This document shows, one piece after another, positions 47,390 to 59,699 of a DNA stretch of 64,000 bases (position 1 is the first letter of the stretch; each line of letters begins with the position of its first letter). The notes beneath the pieces were generated by a model that saw nothing but the letters and a program-made list of their open reading frames with translations, did no database searches and was not told the origin of the DNA. The translations under genes and the position numbers were made by a program. Source of the stretch: Nageia nagi (Eukaryota > Pinophyta); NCBI GenBank assembly GCA_050084985.1, contig JBITNC010000001.1, positions 105,834,001 through 105,898,000 on the forward strand, written 5' to 3'.

Positions 47390-48290
47390 CTTGGGTTGAG
47401 GGTTTAGAGTTTTAAGTTTTAAGGATTAAATATTTTAAAGGTTACTTGTGTTTACAAGTTTAGTGATTAAAGGTTTAAGATTTTAAGGGTTTAGGGTACA
47501 AAGGGTTTAAGAGTTTAAGGGTTTAGGGTTTAAGAGTTTAAGGGTTTAGGGGTAATGTTTTATGGCTTAATAAGGTTATAGTGTTTAAATTTTAGTGTTT
47601 AGGTTTATAGGGTTATAGGGTTTAAACATTTGACTAATGGGATCAAACATGATGTTAAAGGGGTTAAAGATTTTAAGGGCTAGTTGGGTTTAGGAACTTA
47701 AGGGTTTAAGAGTGTACCAATTTGGGGAAAGTAAGGGTTTAGGTTTTAAGGGTTTAGGATTTAGCATTTTAGGGTTTATGTTTGAGTGTTTATGTTTGTT
47801 TAAGTTTTAAGGGTTTAGGGTTTACATTTATTTAAGGGTTTAGGTTTGTTTAAGGCTTTATGCTTATTTAAGGGTTTAGGGTAAATGGTTTAAGAGTTTA
47901 AAGGTTAAGGGTTTAAGAGTTAAATGGTTTAGGGGTGGGGTTTTAGGGTTAAAGGGTTTAAATTTTTTGTGTTTTAGGTTTATAGGGCTATAGGGATTAA
48001 ACATTTGACCAATGGGATCAAACATGATGTTAAAGGGGTTAAAGAGTTTACACATTACTTAGGTTTAAGAACTTAAGGGTTAAGGGTTTAAGGGTTTAGC
48101 AATTTAGGGAAAGTAAGGAAAATTGGGGTTTAGGTTTTAGGGGTTTAGGATTTAGGCTTTTAGGGTTTACATTTTAGTGCTTAGGTTTATTTTTAAGGCT
48201 TAATGGTTTAGGGTTTACATTTTAGTTCTTAGTTTTTCTTACTTGTCTTAATGATTTAGGGTTTATGTTTTAAGGTTTAGGTTTGTATGT
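47390..48290 (+). repeat. Degenerate interstitial telomeric repeat tract (TTTAGGG-type)
   Basis: About 0.9 kb is dominated by TTTAGGG and variants TTTAAGGG and GTTTAAGAG, G-rich strand on top. A longer unit starting TTTGACCAATGGGATC / TTTGACTAATGGGATC and continuing AAACATGATGTTAAAGG recurs near 47627 and 47998, with weaker relatives near 47365 and 48320. The tract is therefore a higher-order repeat and not a simple array. Such tracts are known in plant chromosomes, notably conifers. Confidence 0.8.
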
Positions 48291-48582
48291 CCTCTCAAGG
48301 TTTGGCCAATGATGTTAAATTTAAAATTTGGTCAATGGGGGTTAAACATGTGATGTTGTATCAATGTTTTAATGCCCTTAAAATTAGGATAAGCATATAT
48401 ATCACATAATACCACTATATATTGATTTGTTTAAGGCTTAAGGGTTTAGAGTTTAAGTTTTTATTTTCTTTGAGTTTACATAATGCCACTATATATTGGT
48501 TACTTAATTTCTTTAATTTCATTAACTAACTACTAGTTTAATGTTTGATTAAATCCTCAACAAGTCACTAATTAATTGTTGT

Positions 48583-51365
48583 ATGTTACCTTTTTTTCCA
48601 TGTGTAGTAAACTTTGGTGAGCCAACCCTTAACCTTGGACTACCAACTATGAATACGAATCTAGGTATGTATTTGAATACACATGTTAATGATATTAAGA
48701 ATGAGAATATTGATAGTATTGATGATAAAAATATTTTTTTACTTATTGAACATGATATATTAGATAATGTTCCTAGTACAATATCTATGAGACAAATGAG
48801 AACATATGCAAATAGAATATATGATCAATTTTTCCTTAATAAGGAGCTAGGATTTCAATGTCAACTCATGTTACAATTAATAAGAATGTTGAAAATGAGA
48901 AGAGTAATAAAAACTTTAGGTGTTTGTGTGAAAAAAGAGGAACCCTTAAAACAAGTTATATCCATTGTTGCTAGTGCCATGGAATCTATTGGGAAGAAGA
49001 GTCAATCTAAAGATAGGAATGCAGCATAGTGCATCATAACAATTGATTTAGTAAATAGATCAACTGCAAAGCAAAAAATGATTGGTAATCTTAGTGGATA
49101 TCTAAATATAAACCCTAAAACTTTTTGAAGAGTTATGATTAGAAGAAAAAGCATTGAAATTGATCCAATCTACCAATGTTGGAGTTTTAGTGGTAGACTT
49201 CCTCGATCTAATAGGAAATTGACTAATGAGATAAAAAAAACATAATTAAAAAATGTTGGTATGATCATTAAAGGGTATCTCATAATAGTAAATATTTTTT
49301 AAAATAAAGGAAATCTCCAAGGTCAAAAGATGTTCAACCTAAGAATGAAAAACACTTTATAGAATGACTCAAACTCAATTGTACAATAAATTTGTAAATG
49401 AAAAAGTATTAAGTAGTTTTAATATTAGCTTGAGTCAAAGATCTTTTGAGAAATGAAAACCTTGGTCTGTAAGAATTAACAAGAAAATAGTAACATGTTG
49501 TTGTAAAATTCATATGAAATTTAGATATTATTATCAAGTTTTTTGATATATATGTGGTACTTTGCATACTAACAACTTATTGCAAGGATGTGATTTTAAT
49601 ATGCCACTTGAATCTATTAATAAGTTTATAGTAGGTTTAGTTTTTGAAATTCCATATGGTTAATCATTTTATTCATATACATGTATTTCAAGAAAATGTA
49701 GCATATGTGGGAACCTTTCATTTTTAGGAGAATGTGTACATGAAAGTAGTTTACATGATTTTGGAAAAACATTAGTGGATATCCAAAAGTTCAAGAATGT
49801 TGAGTATGCATTGAATGATGTAAAAAATGGAAAGTGTATTGATCTAATCACTGAAAAGGTTAATGTACATACATTTATGGATGATTCTAAGAGTAACTTT
49901 ATTCCAAAATATGTGAAACATTACCAACAAGCTTGGTGGCTTAATATTGAATTTTCTTAATGTAGAAACACATTTCCATATGGAACTATATTATTAGACA
50001 TAGACTTTACAAAAAACTATACTCTAGCACCACAAGAAAAAATAAGTCTCAGTATTATAATCCTCAATAGGTTTCCATTTTTATTCATATCATATATAGA
50101 CATGCAAATGATAATATAGAATATAGTAAAAAAGCTTTGATCAAGTACCATTTTTATGTAAGTGATAATAGATTACACTAACTAGAGTTTATCCAATTTC
50201 ACTTTAAGATATTCTATACAAATTTGAAGGAACAAAATATTCATATGGCACAACATTTGATATTGTCATATAATTGTATGGAGTAGTTTAAGAATGCACA
50301 TATATTTTATTATTTAAGTAGGATGCATAGAGAACTTAATATCCAACATATATGATCTTTTTTGAAGGTAGACATGGTAAAGGTGAACATGATGGAGCTA
50401 GTGCATGTCTGAAAAGAGCTCTTGCTAGAGAACAACTTAAATTTGAAGATTTAGTAAAATTTAAAAATGCACATGCAATTGTAGATTGGTGTAATACAAA
50501 TATATCTACCAAATCAAAAGAGAATTCTACAATTCAATGATTCTTTTGGTTATTCAAAGAAAATAATATTACAAGTCATCATGATTGCAATAAAATTAAT
50601 GGATCAATGAAATGGCATTCATTTAGAAGTTCAAATGCAAGCATGTGGACTATTTGGACAAGGAAGCATGCATGTTTCTATGATTCTTGTATTGTGGGTG
50701 AATCAGAAGCATGTATAAATACAAAATGGGTTGAGGAATGGAAACAAAGATCTTTAACACTACAAAAGTGCATGATGAATAAGAATTATTCATTAAAGAT
50801 GAGAATCAATTATTTACATTAGTGGACTATGCTCAAGTTTCTAACCTTGTATAAGAAGGTAATTTAAAATAATTTAAAATTTATTTTTTATTAGTTTGTT
50901 TATATGAATGCTCATTTTTGTATATATTTGAACTAGTTTTATATATCATACTTATTTGAGATAAATTTTATTTGTAGAAAATGTGTATGATGTTATGGAA
51001 CCTAAAGGGAATGAAGAGGAATTAGAGTATTGGTTTGGCTCAATGTGTTGGAATAAAATATAAGTTAACTTATCCTTGATGTGATGATGATGGATTTGAG
51101 TACCCAATAGGTTCCATGCTGGTTGTTGGTAAATGGACATGAAAAATAGTACCAATAAGGAATGGTTTTGAAGCATATGAAAATTATGAATCAAATAAGA
51201 AAATTATTCACTATTTGCACTTGATACTAGCAATAAATATTAAACTATTCAGATATAAATGGAGGCCTATAGAGTATTATGGAAATATTCAATGCAAGAA
51301 AATGATGCAATTATGAATGCATTACATGAAAGAGAGGATGCAGATGGTATCAATGAATGAAAAAT
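48583..51365 (+). pseudogene. Broken DDE-transposase-like gene
   Basis: Pieces in order: a helical N-terminal part (ISMRQMRTYANRIYDQFF; KTLGVCVKKEEPLKQVI) at 48770-49020; about 49040-49245 with NLSGYLNINPKTF and CWSFSGRLPRSNRKLTNEI; about 49250-49500 with KSPRSKDVQPKNEKHFIE, a helix-turn-helix-to-core transition; cysteine-rich segment 49680-49760 (KCSICGNLSFLGECVHES); core pieces 49880-50340 with YNCME and FKNAHIFYYLSRMHRELN; then 50350-50420 FFEGRHGKGEHDGASACLKR; C-terminal part to about 51340 (IGSMLVVGKW...) after a probable intron (GT at about 50860, AG at 50977). The HGKGxxDGxxxxxKR block after an (N/D)xxxQFKNA-like block recalls eukaryotic DDE-type transposase-like proteins; this is from memory. 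Stops and frame changes make it inactive. Confidence 0.6.
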
Positions 51366-51379
51366 ATAGGTAAGTTTAT

Positions 51380-51880
51380 CTCCCCTTCTCCCCCTCCCCT
51401 TCATCTCCACTTCCCTTTCTCCTTCACCCCTATGCTCCTTCATCTCCACTTCTCCTTTTCCCCTTCATCTCCACTTCCCCTTCTCCTTCACTCCTATGCC
51501 CTTTCATCTCCACTTCCCCTTCTCCTTAATCCATACATGCCTTCATCTCCACTTCCCCTTCTCCTTAATCCATACATGCCTTCATCTCCACTTCCCCTTC
51601 TCCTTCAAACCTACACCCCTTCATCTCCACTTCCCCTTCTCCTTCACACCTATGCACCTTCATATCCACTTCCCCTTCTCCTTCCCCCCTACATGCCTTC
51701 ATCTCCACTTCCCCTTCTCCTTCACCCCTACATGCCTTCATCTCCACTTCCCCTTCCCCTTCGCCCCTTCATCTCCACTTCCCCTTTACCTTCACCATTA
51801 TGCCCCTTCATCTCCACTTCCCCTTCCCCTTCATCCCTTCATCTCCACTTCCCCTTCCCTTTCACCCCTTCATCTTTTGA
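51380..51880 (+). repeat. Pyrimidine-rich minisatellite (unit about 30-40 bp)
   Basis: About a dozen copies of CTTCATCTCCACTTCCCCTT followed by a variable CTCCTTCACCCCTATGC-like spacer. The top strand is almost all C and T with occasional A, so the bottom strand is nearly pure purine. Long open frames across it are by-products of the repeat. Confidence 0.95.
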
Positions 51881-51889
51881 TCTATAATT

Positions 51890-53022
51890 CCCCCAAAAAT
51901 AATTCAGATACACACACTCAATCAACTAATCAAGTGCTTGCAAATAAGAGATTAAAATAAATAGCAATTCCAATCTTTAATTGTGAATTGCTCATTAATT
52001 TAGAAAATGTAAAGGTTGGAAAATTGAGAATATGTAAAGAGAGATAAATAATACACACATAAAATAATATACAATGTTTACCTAGGTTCTATGACTTTGC
52101 CTACTCTTGCAAAATGCTCTCTACAATATTGTGAATGGTATTACAAAATGGCCTCTATAGGCTTATCCTATCCTCACTTATTTCTCTTTTATTAACTTCT
52201 TTCTAGGCTTACAATCATGCCCATATAATCTCCTTCTGGCTCTCAACTTCACAAGTATCTGTAACCATGTGTGCTCACTCAGGTAAGTCCCCAAAAACCT
52301 TTAAACACCTTCAACCTTCAACAACCCTTGCAATTCTTTTACCTTTTTTTAATACCAATTTCAAGCTTATTTTTGGAGTATTAAAGCCTATGGTTCTAAT
52401 AATAAATGATATTTTTTGGAACTCATTTGGCTCATTTTTCTTCTACTAAAATATGAGCTCAAATGGTTACAACAATCTCCCATTATGGGCTCCCAAATAA
52501 TAAAATACACACTTTTTGGATTGTTTAGGTTTACAAATAATAATTTCAGCCCAAAAATAGGACTTCAAGCTAATTAAAATTAAACTTACACCTTAGAAAC
52601 ATGTAAATATCAATAAATTGGGTGGATCTAATAATATGTTGCCACTTGGTAGTTGTATTTTGTCCTCCAAAATGCCCCCCATTTCTCTAAAAAAACTACA
52701 TACTTCAAAATGCAATAACTTTTGATCATGAAGTTAGTTTTATGAACTGTAAAAAGTGCTAGAAAGAAGAAAATGAGATCTTAAAAATGATATAATAAAA
52801 TAAACAAAGTTAATAACTTAATTTTTTTTTTTTGTCTCTTGTATTTTTTAATAAAAAATACCCAAACTTAGAAATCGCATATCTTCCTCATACGAATTTG
52901 AATTCATAATCCAAAAGAAGCATAAGAAAGTTGGAGATAAAGAAAGAACATTGAGAATAATGAACATGGTATTCCTAAATACTATGAAGATCCAAATTTT
53001 GGATCATCTACCCTTCACCTTA
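51890..53022. other. No gene recognised
   Basis: AT-rich. The stretch 52080-52480 has the look of an LTR or untranslated region (CTACAATATTGTGAATGG, later CTCCCATTATGGGC) but I find no partner copy or primer site. Confidence 0.4.
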
Positions 53023-53095
53023 GCTTTCTTATCTCAAATGGTAGAGTGTGTGACTTATAAGAATGTGGTTGTGGGTTCGATTCCCATAGACAGCA
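53023..53095 (+). tRNA. tRNA-Ile(UAU)-like sequence, probably a pseudogene or SINE head
   Basis: 73 nt. The acceptor stem GCTTTCT / AGACAGC pairs at 6 of 7. D arm TCTC/GAGT pairs at 3 of 4. The T arm GTGGG-TTCGATT-CCCAT is well formed. The anticodon loop CTTATAA gives UAU, as in plant tRNA-Ile(UAU). The anticodon stem TGTGA/GAATG pairs poorly, with two mismatches and two G-T pairs. Pol III boxes are correctly spaced: A-like TATCTCAAATGG at 53030 and B GGTTCGATTCC at 53074, 44 nt apart. The bad anticodon stem argues against a working tRNA. Confidence 0.45.
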
Positions 53096-54488
53096 TGTAT
53101 AGTTCAATGAGAGAATATATGTTCATGTATTTATACTATTGATATTTAAATTTGAATTTGTATTTTAAAATTACAGGTCATGTTTTCAAAAAATTGAAAT
53201 GGATATTTTTTAATGAACTACCACAATGCTAGTATCCTACCTCATAATAGTCTAGTGGAGGATCTTTAAAACCAACAAATATCCTACCTATCCCCATTGA
53301 TTTCACATATGATTCATCATTGATTTATATATAGTAATTTCATCCATAAGCTTCTATGGATTACAAATCAATGTAGTACGCCTCTCATATCTATTGTCTT
53401 CCTCAAATTTATTCAATTTGTTATATATTCCATAACTTCTCCCTATCATTGTATGGTTTTTTAGGTAGGAGCTTATCTAAAATCTTCATGTAACCTACTA
53501 ATTTATTCCATTTACTATTTACATCATGATCTTAGAAAAGTAGGTCCTCACGTATCTTTATGCTCCAATGTCCATACCTTCAGTACTCTTGAGTCTATAG
53601 ACTTAGTCCTTGAGCTAAAGTTGATGTGATATATATCATGATATATGTATGATTAAAGAAAATATTCTTAGGCATATTAAATCCCTTCCTCTATCATATT
53701 TTGTATAATATATCCCAATCTATCTTAGATGTATATTAATCCTTATAAATAAATATCCTCTATTGCCACTATCATCTCTTCTATTAGGAGATAAAAGTAT
53801 TAGTTAAGGTTCCTATCCTTTTACTAATGCATATTAATTTCTATATTCAAAATTACTATATTGTGACTAAAAATATGATAGGTGACTATGATTTCATTTA
53901 AATCCCATTGAAGTTTACTTATTCACATAAAAAGATTCTCGCTCTAAGTACTATGATTTAAGTTTTAATTCATTTGCTATGAAAATCATAGTCTATCATC
54001 ATGATTTTTAATTTTAGATATCAAGTACTAAAATAAATAATATCTCAAAAATGATATGGAATTAAAGAGTAGGATCTACCATATGAGTTTTCCTTAAAAA
54101 CCCTCTAATCCTTGATAATAATTCTACCATGTTGCATAAATATCAATAAACATAAAAAGGGCTTTGGAGCTTTGAAGACAACATAAAAAAGTTGAAATAG
54201 TAAAATAAATTTACTTTTTGTTATTTGTAGTAATTATCAATTCCTTCCCTATTCCCTTTTATCCATTTTCCTTTTTTTTTAAACCTTATTTTGAGCTCTC
54301 AAAGAGCATTCACCTTACCTCTCCTAAACTCCAAGGGGAATGCACTTTAATTATTTTTCTTATTAAGATATATATCAATATATATATTTTGATAAGATAT
54401 GTTTTACTTATCAAAACTTTCCTTATTTTATCATCGATGATATGTAGAGCCATCATCTTGCCTATTCCTTGGCCATCACTCTATTACA
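53096..54488. other. No gene recognised
   Basis: AT-rich spacer before the first copy of the 3.1-kb direct repeat; nothing identifiable. Confidence 0.5.
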
Positions 54489-57400
54489 TTTTGAGAACCA
54501 TGAATCATTATTCAAAATGAGTTGTACTTATCCATTTAACTTTACATCATAAATCATAATGTAAGCTTTAATATTTAAAAACTTATGTCTTTAAAATCAC
54601 TCTAGTATTTCTCAAAAATGCTTTACTAATAATATCTCACTCATTAAAAATAAAAATTTATAAAAAATAAATAGAAAATTACTTAACTTATTTGGTGCAC
54701 TAAAATAATTAAAAACTAGAGTGAAATGTCTTTGTTAAGAAGCAATATATCTTTAAGAAATTTTGGGTGTTGTAATCTAGTCCATTCTAGATATTTGTTT
54801 TATGAAGATGAAGGTTATAAATAACCTAAAGATTAGGTTGAGGATTAATCATTTGATCAATTATAGATGAAGTTATCTTGCTCATTATTATCTTCTTCAT
54901 TAGCTTTAATCATAAAGTTTTCATATTCATCTTTATTATGATTTGACCTATATTCATTATAAATATCCATTTTAATTTTTAGTGAAGGCTATTAAAGTTT
55001 TCAAAAAATTGAAGTATCAATAGTAGAAATACATGAACAACAAAGTTTTTATATTTTTTTAGAGTGTGTGACTTATAAATTTCCACTTTTTTAAGTGAAG
55101 GGTACTAAAGTTTTCAAAAAATTGAGATATACATTTCAAAAGCTGATCTAGGATACATTTAATTAAAGATGAGATGTTTTTAATTAAAAACAAATTATTA
55201 TGTAAGTATAATTTATAAACTTATATACTCTATTATATTTTAGTAAACTTTTTGTTTAGTTATCTTGTAAACTTGTAAACCCATAAATGAACTTATTACA
55301 ACATTTGTTATCTTGTAATGTAACCTATCTAGTCCATGTTTAGACATAACAACATCAAAATAATAATGTGTCCAAATTCCATGTAGTCCATGTGTAATAA
55401 AATAATAACATGTATGTGTACAAAGTCCAAAGTCCCAAATATCCAAAGTCCAAATTCAACAATAAAGTCCAAAGTCCACATACATGTCATGATCTATAAC
55501 TAATATACCAAAACAACAACAACATAATCAATCCAAATTCCATAATATCCAAAGTACAAAGTCCACAATAAAGTCCAAATTCCACATACATCATTATCTA
55601 TAACTAACATACAAAATCAACAACTAAATAATCAATCGTAGATCTATCTATGTAGTTCTAGATGTGTCTCCATCATCAATCCTCCTCCTCTTTTTAACTA
55701 ATGCAAATGCCTCTTGTTGTATAACACAAATAAATTTAAGTTAACATACATATTATCATTCATATTTGTAATAACATAAAAATGCACATAAATAAATTAT
55801 TACCATATGATGATGTTGAGATCCTCCCTCAATAACTATATCCTATTATGTAGATGATGTACCGATCTCATCAAGATGAAATGCATGAGAAATAACATCC
55901 TACAATTCAAATAAAAACTATTGAATAAAAGTAGAGTTTTTAAATAGGTATATATTTTTAATACATACAAATTACATGCACATACACATTACTATGTATT
56001 TTAGAAAATTACTTGAAATGAAGTAGACCTATGAGTGACCACGATCTATGGAGTGGTGGATGTTGAAGGCTCAACCATCGATGTGTCCTCTTGTTGGTCG
56101 AATGCAATCATCTTAGGATGGACATCTAACTAGATTTACATATTCATGTGTGAATAATATCTAACAAAATTAATATGGAAAAATATTAAACTAGTTATAG
56201 TTTTTTTACCTCAAAAGGTATTCCTATAGATCTAGGAGTGGATGTCATAAAAGCTCTATGAGATACACCTAAAGTGGAGCCTCCCATCATCTATGATAAA
56301 ATATGTAAAGGTGCTTACAAATTAAATTAACTATACATATAAAATTCAAATTAATTTAGAAATACACAACTTACATACATGCTAAACACACTAAAAATGG
56401 AGCAAATGTACCTCTCTCCTAGTAAGGTTGACATCATCATAGCTCTGGAAAAAATGAGGTACAACTCCACTAACTCCAACATCATCTCTACACTCACTGA
56501 CATTAGCTACCACATGGGTATCTTGTTCAATGAGAGTCTAGGTAACCTAAATCAATGCTCCAAATGCTAAAACAACTTCTTGATGAAAAGATAGGGTAGG
56601 AACAAATGGAGTAGGAGGAGGGATGAGTGGTGCAAGACATGTAGATTGACCTATATTAACCCATGCTTGAGTTCTATTTTCCCCTGACCCATGACCAATC
56701 CCTTGATTACATCTCATATCAAAATAATTCACATGTTTTCCTAAAACACTCAACATACATTTTCATCCAAAAATATAAAGGTACTTCAGAATTGGAATGT
56801 GGGGGTTTACTAAATATCATCCACCATCGATCCTAAAACTTTATAGCTATCATAGGATGGGTGCACCATTCATAAGGAATTCTTTCTTTGTTATGTGTAA
56901 TGGGTTTTCTAATAGATGGATCAATGAAAACTGGAGCAACGGTGGCTTTGGTAATACCTAACTTATTCAACTCTTGAGTGGAATGACCATTTGAATAATA
57001 TTGTCTCATGCATTCTCTCAATGACTCAAAACCATACATATCACCATCAACACTCCTAATGGTATCAACTATGATTTGCATCAAATATTCAAACCATATA
57101 ACATGGCTTGGGGAGCTACAAATACTCTAAATGTGGTGAAACTTTTATTGTAATTGGTTAGTGTCATGAGCAATCACATCTCATAAATGCTGCTCATTGG
57201 CACCAATGGGTTGGGGTGGGGGTGTAGGGGGTGGAGGTGGAGAGGGTGGCAGGGGTGGAGGATCAACATGTAGTGGGGGTGGATGATCTACATGTGGAGA
57301 GGGTGAATTATGTGGGATATTTTTGGTCACATCATCTAGTGTCTCATATATGTCATGATAAAATTCATGGGATGATTCAACCATGATATTAAAAAGACAC

Positions 57401-57578
57401 CTACAAACATTAGCAATAACATAGAAATGAAAATAAACTCACCATCACTTCATCAATATCACATGTTTAACTACAAATATGATAAATATGCAAGGAAAGC
57501 ATATAAGATAACTCTATAATACCTCTTTAGAAAGGGATGTATAAATATAATAGATGATATAAGACCTCTTTGAGTCAG
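54489..57578. repeat. 3.1-kb direct repeat, copy 1
   Basis: It aligns with 60971-64000 from TTTTGAGAACCATG to GACCTCTTTGAG. The offset drifts from about 6.48 to 6.39 kb through small indels. It contains the multi-exon minus-strand gene 55648-57384 and noncoding flanks. A run of GTCCAAA-type short repeats lies near 55425-55580 on both copies. It is either a segmental duplication or, less likely, the LTRs of a very large element; no primer site or polypurine tract supports the latter. Confidence 0.9.
55648..57384 (-). pseudogene. Multi-exon gene of unknown family, copy 1
   Basis: Family not recognised. Read on the minus strand: ATG at 57384 (7 bases inside an AG at 57401), a Pro-rich stretch (DPPPLPPSPPPPPTPPP), then HLxDVIAHDTN and SVDGDMYGFESLRECMRQYY, CTHPMIAIKF, a frame change near 56780, CNQGIGHGSGENRTQAWVN, then ECRDDVGVSGVVPHFFQSYD ending at a donor after 56412. 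Four short downstream exons with GT-AG borders follow: 56210-56290, 56013-56129, 55804-55899 and about 55648-55713 (66 nt, ending in a TAG stop). Lengths 81, 117, 96 and 66 are all multiples of three, so the introns are phase 0. The last exon has a basic KKRRR motif that could be a nuclear signal. In-frame stops are nearly all of the CAA/CAG/CGA-to-stop kind, and some are sense codons in copy 2, so an open gene existed before the duplication. Confidence 0.6.
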
Positions 57579-58849
57579 AAAGGGATGTATAAATATCTAC
57601 CTATAACTAAATTACTAAATGTATGGGTTGAACTTGTAATCATATTTAGAACTAAAATTATCAATAAAAAGGAAGTTTGAAATAAACTTTCAAATTGAAT
57701 ATAATAATTGAAAATCAACTCTTCTAAATTATAATCCTAAAATTTATCATTACTTTGGATTTACAAAAAGGATGAAGCACATTGATTGGTAGAGAAGGAA
57801 ATATAGTTGTTGAAAGAAAAGGACTTTTCACTAACATTCTGTTAAGAAGTAGTAATAATAACTTGATATTTGATCAATAGAAGTGGAACAAAATGATTTC
57901 CAAACATGACACCAATACAAGGAAGGATTTACTCATTTAAAAAAGTTTATTTGTTTAAAAAAGGAATGTCTACACAACAATTTGGGTTATCTAAGAACCT
58001 ATCAACAACATGAAGAAAGGAGGAGGAGGTTGTTATATTTGAAAAGTTATCTATTTTATTATAGTCAATCTTTAATGGATAAGTTATGAGGTTGAAGTGA
58101 AAGTATATTAAAGTCATGAAAGCAAATTGTGCATCATCCAAAATGTTCAATCCAATTTTTCCTGAGGTCAAGTTAAACAAGTATGAGGTGAAATATGTAT
58201 ATATAGTTTGTATGATACATTAGGCTCAAATTGGTTTTGGTCTTAATTTCAATCTAAAGTTATTGACCTTTTTTATTCAATAAAGAAGGAGATAATTGTT
58301 TGGCTCTTTCTTTATTGATTACAGGGGTATAGTTTTTGGTTATCTATTTTCTCATATGGAAACTTAGGGAACTATTTATAGTATTCTTATTCCTAATTCC
58401 TAGAGTTAGTTGCTCAAACATCAATTTGTTTTTGCCATTAATACTGATGATAAAAAATTTTAACTATTTTCACTACTTATATATTTTTTTGTATGGCCTC
58501 AAGTTGGAGCATTCAATGAAGGAAAAATTACTATTTTAAGAAATATTTGAAGTAACCTCTAAGTTACATATCTCAATAATAGTGGTATCAGATTCATCTC
58601 GATGAGACCTTTAAATTCATAGGGATTCCTTTTTATTTTTAAATTTCCTTAGTTCAACTTCGCGATATTGTAACTTGCATACAATGGAGTATAAGATAAA
58701 ATCAAATAGTGAAATTAGCCAAAGAAGCTTCTTTATGTTTGTAAGCAACATTATAATAAGCTAATATTTGAGAGCTTCTCATACTTTCCATATGATCTTA
58801 ATAATGAAGGTTCCCTAAACCTTGATATGCATAGGAGCTATAACTAAAG
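57579..58849. other. No gene recognised
   Basis: Between repeat copy 1 and the Gypsy remnant. TGGTATCAGA at 58583 could be a decayed primer-binding site of an LTR element whose RT lies just downstream, but no LTR is visible beside it. Confidence 0.4.
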
Positions 58850-59640
58850 TTTGAAAGTTGAATCCTTTCCCATATTTCTTACCAAGAGGGAATCCAAAAG
58901 AAATACAATGGTGAAATTTTCTAAAATAATTTTAGGTAAGTTTGTGATTGTATACCTTGATAATATTATCATATTTAGTAATACAAGAAGAACATATATT
59001 GTATTTGAGATACATTTTAATAATATTAAAAGAAGAGAAGTTGTTGGTCGATTTGAACATGTGTAGTTTTATGAAAGAAGAAATTTTAAATTAATTAAAA
59101 ATAGATCCAAAAAATGGAAAATCCATAAAAAAATAACCTAATCCAACACTATCTTTTAAGTCGGAAGTTTCCATGGTTTGGTAAAATTTTATAGGAAAAT
59201 ATGTCTATAACTTTAATGAAATATATGTGCAAACTATAAGGGTAAATTAAAAGGAATTTTTATAGATAACAATAGTCTAAATGACTTTCGAGTTACTGAA
59301 TAAGAAGGTCACCAAATAACTTATACTTGCGTTATTGAGCTTCAACAAAGTATTTCAAGTTATTATGAATCAAGCATAATAAAAATATTTGTATGTTTAA
59401 ATCAATAACAATTATATTATCATTTTTCAATGAGAACCTAAATAATGCTAATAGAAAGTATTATGTTTATGATAAGAAATCTATTCCATTTTCAAAGCTC
59501 TTGAGAAGTGACAACATTCTTTGTTGCTTAAAGAAGTTTTTTGTACAATAACCATTAACCGTGATAGTACATTAATAATTCAAACAAGTTGAATGAATGT
59601 CATATGAAGTGGATAGAATTATTCAAAAATATTCATTTAT
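58850..59640 (+). pseudogene. Ty3/Gypsy reverse transcriptase and RNase H remnant
   Basis: 58940-58990 encodes FVIVYLDNIIIFSN, the RT catalytic block with YLDD changed to YLDN. About 59165-59200 gives SFHGLVKFYRK, the conserved RT-RNase H connection. About 59580-59625 gives NKLNECHMKWIELFKN, the end of the Gypsy RNase H. A second similar block (LNQFHAKWVELFN) lies near 59665-59700. Only scattered motifs survive, in different frames. Gag, protease and integrase are not seen. Confidence 0.7.
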
Positions 59641-59699
59641 TAGAGTGGAAAATCTAAGATGAGTTGAATCAATTTCATGCGAAGTGGGTAGAATTATTC

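Noticed and set aside
51357-51960. Open frames of about 150-176 residues with a repeated SSPLPLLL or LHLHFPFS peptide
   Set aside because: They arise in several frames at once from the pyrimidine minisatellite, start and end with it and have no domain.
55240-55446. 68-residue minus-strand open stretch, also open in the second copy (61725-61931)
   Set aside because: It begins with TTG rather than ATG, lies downstream of the gene's stop and overlaps short GACTTTG repeats. Similarity between the copies is explained by the duplication, though a 3' exon cannot be excluded.
57181-57300. Proline-rich stretch as a separate small gene, and its Gly-rich reverse frame in copy 2
   Set aside because: It continues in the same frame (with C-to-T type stops) into the larger exon of the unknown gene; the Gly-rich frame is the complementary strand.
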